A stretch of DNA of 64,000 nucleotides, from positions 4,301,695 to 4,365,694 of the forward strand of contig NZ_CP072392.1 in assembly GCF_017742835.1 (NCBI RefSeq), read 5' to 3'. The notes below the pieces were generated by a model. The model ran no database searches and had not been told where the DNA came from. It saw only the letters and a program-made list of their open reading frames with translations. This stretch comes from Aquabacter sp. L1I39 (GTDB taxonomy: Bacteria > Pseudomonadota > Alphaproteobacteria > Rhizobiales > Xanthobacteraceae). Positions 60,173 through 64,000 of the stretch are shown in pieces; within the stretch, counting starts at the first letter, position 1; each line of letters starts with the position of its first letter. Position numbers and translations under genes: made by a program.

Positions 60173-62092
60173 ATGAACCGCATCGCCAAGATCGGCGCGA
60201 TCCTCGCCGCTGCCGCCCTGCTGTTTGCCGTATCGAGCGACTTCGCGCTTGCCGCCGAGCCCGGCTTCCGCGGCTGGTTCACCCACAATATGGCGCCGAT
60301 CATGTTCGCCGCTTTGGTGGTGTTCCTGCTGCTGGGCTATCCCGTCGCCTTCGCGCTGGCCGCCAACGGCCTGCTGTTCGGCCTCATCGGCATCGAACTC
60401 GGCCTGTTCCGGCCCGACTTCCTCCAGGCGCTGCCCGAGCGCGTCTATGGCACCATGAACAACGAAGTGCTCCTGGCGGTGCCCTTCTTCACCTTCATGG
60501 GCCTGATCCTGGAGCGCTCCGGCATGGCGGAGGATCTCCTGGACACCATCGGCCAGGTGTTCGGCTCCATCCGCGGCGGCCTTGCCTATGCGGTCATCTT
60601 CGTGGGCGCGCTGCTGGCGGCGACCACCGGGGTCGTGGCCGCCTCGGTCATCTCCATGGGCCTCATCTCGCTGCCCATCATGCTGCGCTACGGCTATGAC
60701 CGGCGCGTCGCCTCGGGCGTGATCGCGGCCTCCGGCACGCTGGCCCAGATCATCCCGCCCTCGCTCGTGCTCATCGTCATGGCCGACCAGTTGAACCGGT
60801 CGGTGGGCGACATGTATACGGGCGCCTTCATCCCGGGTCTGCTGCTCTCCTGCCTGTATGCGGGCTACATCTTCATCGTCTCCACCTTCTTCCCGAGCGC
60901 GGCGCCCGGCCTGCCGCTGGAGGCGCAGACCCTGCGCGATCCGGAGCAGCGTCATCTGCCCACCCGTGTGCTGGGGGCAATCGCCGCCGCCGGCTTTACC
61001 TTCCTCATCCTCACCGGTTCGCTGCCGGCACTGACCGCGGGCTTCATCCCTGGCATCGCCAATCTGGCGGTGTGGGGCGTGGTCTCCTTCGTGGTGCTGT
61101 TCTTCATCCTCGCGGGTGCGGCGCGGCTGCTGACCGCTTCGCTCTTCATTGCGCTGGCATTGGCGATTGCCGCCTCCATCTTCCTGATGAACAGCACGAC
61201 GGTGAAGTTCGGCGCCGATTATGTGGTGCTGGCCATGTCCATCACGGTGGGCCTTGCCTTCGTGGTGGCGGTCATCAACAAGGTGGCGCGCCTCAACCTG
61301 CTTTCGCGCCTGGCCGAGCAGGTCATCTTCGTGATGGTGCCGCCACTGGCGCTGATCTTCCTGGTGCTGGGCACCATCTTCATCGGCGTCGCCACGCCGA
61401 CGGAAGGCGGCGCCATGGGCTCGGTGGGCGCGCTGCTGCTGGCTCTCGGACGCGGGCGGCTGAAGTTCGACCTGTTGCGGCAGGCCACCTATTCCACCGC
61501 CAAGCTGTCCGCCTTTGTGCTGTTCATCCTGCTGGGCGCGCGCGTCTTCTCGCTGACCTTCTACGGCGTGGACGGGCACAAATGGGTGGAAGAGCTGCTG
61601 GTCTCCATGCCCGGCGGCCAGGCCGGCTTTTTGATCGTGGTCAACATCCTGGTCTTCTTCCTGGCCTTCTTCCTCGATTATTTCGAGCTGGCCTTCATCA
61701 TCATCCCGCTGCTGGGCCCCGCCGCCGACAAGCTGGGCATCGATCTGATCTGGTTCGGCGTCATCCTGGCGGTGAACATGCAGACCTCGTTCATGCATCC
61801 GCCGTTCGGCTTCGCCCTGTTCTTCCTGCGCTCCGTCGCCCCCAAGGTGCCGTATTTGGACAAGATTACGGGCAAGCGCATGGAGCCGGTGACGACGGGC
61901 CAGATCTATTGGGGTGCTGTGCCCTTCGTCTTCATCCAGCTGCTCATGGTGGCCCTGGTCATCATCTTCCCGGGCATGGTCACCCACTATAAGAGCGGCG
62001 GCGTTCAGCTCGACCAAAACGCCGTGCAGCAGCAGTTCGACAGCCTGGCTCCGCCCGCCAGCGACCTGCCGCCACCGGAACTGAAGTTCTGA
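60173..62092 (+). CDS. dctM: enlarged TRAP transporter large permease DctM
   Basis: This is a 639-residue DctM-family protein, about 200 residues longer than usual. It starts with a hydrophobic segment ending ALAAEPG that could be a cleaved or uncleaved signal. Then come the standard DctM half (GALLAATTGVVAASVISMG and AQIIPPSLVLIV), an insertion with several more helices (about residues 265-400), and the second half with GVATPTEGGAMGSV and LDYFELAFIIIP. A C-terminal Gln/Pro-rich tail (about 610-639) is unusual. GGGAGG precedes the ATG. Confidence 0.92.
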   Translation: MNRIAKIGAILAAAALLFAVSSDFALAAEPGFRGWFTHNMAPIMFAALVVFLLLGYPVAFALAANGLLFGLIGIELGLFRPDFLQALPERVYGTMNNEVLLAVPFFTFMGLILERSGMAEDLLDTIGQVFGSIRGGLAYAVIFVGALLAATTGVVAASVISMGLISLPIMLRYGYDRRVASGVIAASGTLAQIIPPSLVLIVMADQLNRSVGDMYTGAFIPGLLLSCLYAGYIFIVSTFFPSAAPGLPLEAQTLRDPEQRHLPTRVLGAIAAAGFTFLILTGSLPALTAGFIPGIANLAVWGVVSFVVLFFILAGAARLLTASLFIALALAIAASIFLMNSTTVKFGADYVVLAMSITVGLAFVVAVINKVARLNLLSRLAEQVIFVMVPPLALIFLVLGTIFIGVATPTEGGAMGSVGALLLALGRGRLKFDLLRQATYSTAKLSAFVLFILLGARVFSLTFYGVDGHKWVEELLVSMPGGQAGFLIVVNILVFFLAFFLDYFELAFIIIPLLGPAADKLGIDLIWFGVILAVNMQTSFMHPPFGFALFFLRSVAPKVPYLDKITGKRMEPVTTGQIYWGAVPFVFIQLLMVALVIIFPGMVTHYKSGGVQLDQNAVQQQFDSLAPPASDLPPPELKF

Positions 62093-62280
62093 CGAACGGC
62101 CGGCCGCGCCCCGCGCCCGGCCGGGCCACCCTCCGGCAGTGTTTCCCGCATGCTGCGCTTTTGTGCCGTTGCCCTCGCCCCTGCCGCTTCCTATCACGAG
62201 CTTGACTGAAGGTAGCGGGGACGGGACGGCACGCGGCATGGCGCGCTGCCCGGCGCCCGCAGGCGGGAGCTCTGGGGGCC

Positions 62281-62976
62281 ATGAAACTGCATCTTCGTGT
62301 ATGCGCCGCACTCCTGGCACTGGCGCTGGCTGGCCCGGCTCATGCGGGCGATGCGCTGGTCTATGTGCCGTCCCCGCAGAGTGCCCGGCTGTTCGACACC
62401 GCGAGCGAGAAGGCCGGCTTCTGGCCGTTGATGTCCGCCTTCGTGTCCGAGCAGAATCAGGCCTTCTGCGGCGTGGCATCGGCGGTCATGGCGCTCAACG
62501 CGTTGCGCGTGGCGCCGCCGCTCGCGCCGCAATGGTATCCTTACGAATATTGGGACCAGCAGAACATTTTCAGCCGCGCGGTGCTGGAGGTGAAGCCGGT
62601 GCTCGCCGTCCAGTCGCAGGGCCTGACACTGGAGGAACTGACCCGCCTGCTCACCGCCGCCGGGGCCAAGGCGGAGGCGGTGCATGCGCGGGATACCGAT
62701 CTTGCCGGCTTCCGCACGGCCGCGCGCAAGGCGCTGGCGGACGAGAATGCGGTGTTGCTGGTGAATGTCTTCCGGCAGACGCTCGGCCAGGAGGGGGGCG
62801 GGCATTTCTCGCCCATCGCCGCCTATAATGCGGAGGCGGATGCCTTCCTGTTCCTGGACGTGGCCCGCTACAAGCTGCCGCCCAGCTGGATCCCCGCCGA
62901 GCGGCTGTTCGCGGCCATGAACACGGAAGACACCTCCGTGCACAAGTCGCGCGGTTATATCATCGTCCGGAAATAG
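62281..62976 (+). CDS. exported phytochelatin synthase-like cysteine peptidase
   Basis: This 231-residue protein has a Sec signal peptide (about 22 residues, ending AHA before GDAL) and a phytochelatin-synthase domain of papain-like fold. The catalytic triad is intact: Cys63 in QAFCGVASAVMALNAL, His175 in GGGHFSPIAAY and Asp193 in FLDVARY. It lacks the C-terminal regulatory half of plant enzymes. Cyanobacterial-type short homologues mostly hydrolyse glutathione to gamma-glutamylcysteine. Being periplasmic here, its substrate pool is glutathione outside the cytosol or another gamma-Glu-Cys peptide. A terminator follows. Confidence 0.88.
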   Translation: MKLHLRVCAALLALALAGPAHAGDALVYVPSPQSARLFDTASEKAGFWPLMSAFVSEQNQAFCGVASAVMALNALRVAPPLAPQWYPYEYWDQQNIFSRAVLEVKPVLAVQSQGLTLEELTRLLTAAGAKAEAVHARDTDLAGFRTAARKALADENAVLLVNVFRQTLGQEGGGHFSPIAAYNAEADAFLFLDVARYKLPPSWIPAERLFAAMNTEDTSVHKSRGYIIVRK

Positions 62977-63001
62977 GCCGCGTCCGGTCCGAAGCAAAGA
63001 A

Positions 63002-63026
63002 GTCCGGGCGTTTGCCGCGCCCGGAC
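63002..63026. terminator. bidirectional terminator between phytochelatin synthase and meaA
   Basis: A perfect 9-bp stem (63002-63010 with 63018-63026) with a 7-nt loop lies between convergent stops at 62976 and 63039. The minus-strand side is followed by a T-rich stretch. Confidence 0.65.
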
Positions 63027-63038
63027 CAGACGGATGGC

Positions 63039-64000
63039 TCAGGCCGCCTTCTGGGCTTCCCGGTCCACGATGGAGACGATGTCCGCCATGATGCGGTTCA
63101 GCTCGAAATTCTTCGGCGTATAGACTGCCGCCACCCCGAAGCCCTTGAGCTGGATCTCGTCTTCCGGCGGGATGATGCCGCCCACCACCACCGGCACGTC
63201 GTCCATGCCCTCGGCCCGCAGGCGCTCCATCACGTCGCGCACGAGCGGCACATGGGAGCCGGACAGTATGGACAGGCCGATCACATGGACGCTCTCCTCG
63301 AGCGCCGCGTTCACGATCTCCGCCGGGGTGAGGCGGATGCCCTCATAGACCACTTCCATGCCGCAGTCGCGGGCGCGCACGGCGATCTGCTCGGCGCCGT
63401 TGGAATGGCCGTCGAGGCCCGGCTTGCCCACCAGGAACTTGATGCGGCGGCCGAGCTTGGCCGACACCGCTTCCACATCCTTGCGGACCTCGTCGAGGCC
63501 CTGGGTTTCCGTGCGAGCGGCGCGGCCCACACCGGTGGGGGCGCGATATTCCCCGAAGACCTCGCGCAGGCAGGTGCCCCATTCGCCGGTGGTGACGCCC
63601 GCCTTGGCGCAGGCGATGGAGGGCTCCATGATGTTGCGGCCTTCCTGGGCCGCGCTCTTCAGCTCGGCCAGCGCCTTGTCCACCGCCGCGCCGTCGCGGG
63701 CGGCCCGCCAGGCCTTGAGGCGCTCGATCTGCTCGGGCTCCACATGTTCGGGCACGGTGAGGATGGCGCCTTCACCGGTGGTGAGCGGGGAGGGCTCGGT
63801 CTCGGTCCAGCGATTGACGCCCACCACCACCTGGTCGCCCTGCTCGATGGCCTCCAGGCGGCGGGTGTTGGATTCCACCAGCGCCTGCTTCATGTATGAA
63901 TTTTCCACCGCCGCCACGGCCCCGCCCATGGCCTCGATGCGCGCGAGCTCGGCGCGTGCCTCTTCCTTCAGCTCTTGCACCTTGCGGGCGATTTCCACCG
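63039..64000 (-). CDS. meaA: ethylmalonyl-CoA mutase (MeaA/Ecm), N-terminus outside window
   Basis: About 320 C-terminal residues of a B12-dependent acyl-CoA mutase are visible; the gene continues past 64000. The last 135 residues form the cobalamin-binding domain, with the base-off motif DGHSNG (Asp-x-His-x-x-Gly), LSILSGSHVPL and VVVGGIIPPED. The preceding catalytic-barrel end contains MKQALVESNTRRLE. The sequence pattern is that of MeaA/ethylmalonyl-CoA mutase rather than the large subunit of methylmalonyl-CoA mutase, which would place an ethylmalonyl-CoA pathway for C2 assimilation in this organism. Confidence 0.9.
   Translation of the reverse strand, partial: VEIARKVQELKEEARAELARIEAMGGAVAAVENSYMKQALVESNTRRLEAIEQGDQVVVGVNRWTETEPSPLTTGEGAILTVPEHVEPEQIERLKAWRAARDGAAVDKALAELKSAAQEGRNIMEPSIACAKAGVTTGEWGTCLREVFGEYRAPTGVGRAARTETQGLDEVRKDVEAVSAKLGRRIKFLVGKPGLDGHSNGAEQIAVRARDCGMEVVYEGIRLTPAEIVNAALEESVHVIGLSILSGSHVPLVRDVMERLRAEGMDDVPVVVGGIIPPEDEIQLKGFGVAAVYTPKNFELNRIMADIVSIVDREAQKAA

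Noticed and set aside
1..64000. tRNA, rRNA, CRISPR arrays, transposases, phage integrases
   Set aside because: Intergenic spaces were read on both strands; no cloverleaf, direct-repeat array, terminal inverted repeats with transposase, or integrase gene was seen.

Overview
The window is 64 kb of very GC-rich bacterial chromosome with dense, strand-mixed gene packing. Many stop and start codons overlap (ATGA or GTGA). The gene content points to an alphaproteobacterium of the order Hyphomicrobiales (Rhizobiales), plausibly a Xanthobacteraceae member: ethylmalonyl-CoA mutase (MeaA/Ecm), a serC-serA operon with a structured leader, an EcfG-type (GGAAC-N17-CGTT) promoter, a Flp pilin with a CpaA-type peptidase, and many TRAP and PotABCD-type importers with GntR, RpiR, LysR and AraC regulators. 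The taxonomic placement is inference. I saw no rRNA, tRNA, CRISPR array, insertion sequence or prophage gene.

Layout. 1-10.7 kb holds mixed small units: a truncated alpha/beta hydrolase, a GNAT acetyltransferase, a YdhP-like MFS exporter, a Flp pilin/prepilin peptidase pair, an M17 aminopeptidase coupled to an NlpC/P60 hydrolase, a DapA-superfamily lyase, a Nudix hydrolase overlapping a sensor diguanylate cyclase, YggS and a small membrane protein. 10.7-16.5 kb is one minus-strand catabolic operon: GntR regulator, PDC-hydrolase-like amidohydrolase, TRAP transporter DctPQM and an FAD-linked D-2-hydroxyacid dehydrogenase. 16.6-32.3 kb is a large nitrogen-compound catabolic locus built around a divergently transcribed RpiR regulator. 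On one side are two SDRs, a NodB-fold cyclic-imidase-like hydrolase, a complete PotABCD-type importer and an M20 carboxypeptidase. On the other are a DAO-type amine oxidase, an Old Yellow Enzyme and the two subunits HyuA/HyuB of an ATP-dependent hydantoinase/oxoprolinase. 32.4-39.2 kb is a second PotABCD-type importer (binding protein divergent) with an XRE-cupin regulator, a cupin protein and a Sad-type semialdehyde dehydrogenase. 39.4-43.4 kb holds a LysR regulator, an SDR, an exported HAD phosphatase and an AraC regulator. 43.6-47.9 kb is a four-gene acyl-CoA degradation operon (SDR, thiolase, acyl-CoA dehydrogenase, CoA-transferase/racemase).

48-51 kb is the serC-serA serine pathway, with an RNA-like leader and two intergenic hairpin elements. 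51.2-55.8 kb carries a sulfotransferase-like gene, a Pif1-type helicase overlapping a PfkB-family adenosine kinase, and glmM. 55.8-59.1 kb carries two overlapping single-domain response regulators (one degenerate) behind an EcfG-like promoter, a deleted and frameshifted scpB pseudogene, a DMT transporter and a DsbB-like/DUF5993 pair. 59.5-64 kb carries a TRAP pair with an enlarged large permease and no binding protein, an exported phytochelatin-synthase-like protein, and the C-terminal part of ethylmalonyl-CoA mutase running off the right edge.

Most accessory content is therefore uptake and catabolism of small organic acids, cyclic amides/imides, polyamine-like cations and branched acyl-CoAs. 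Each cluster has its own local regulator.
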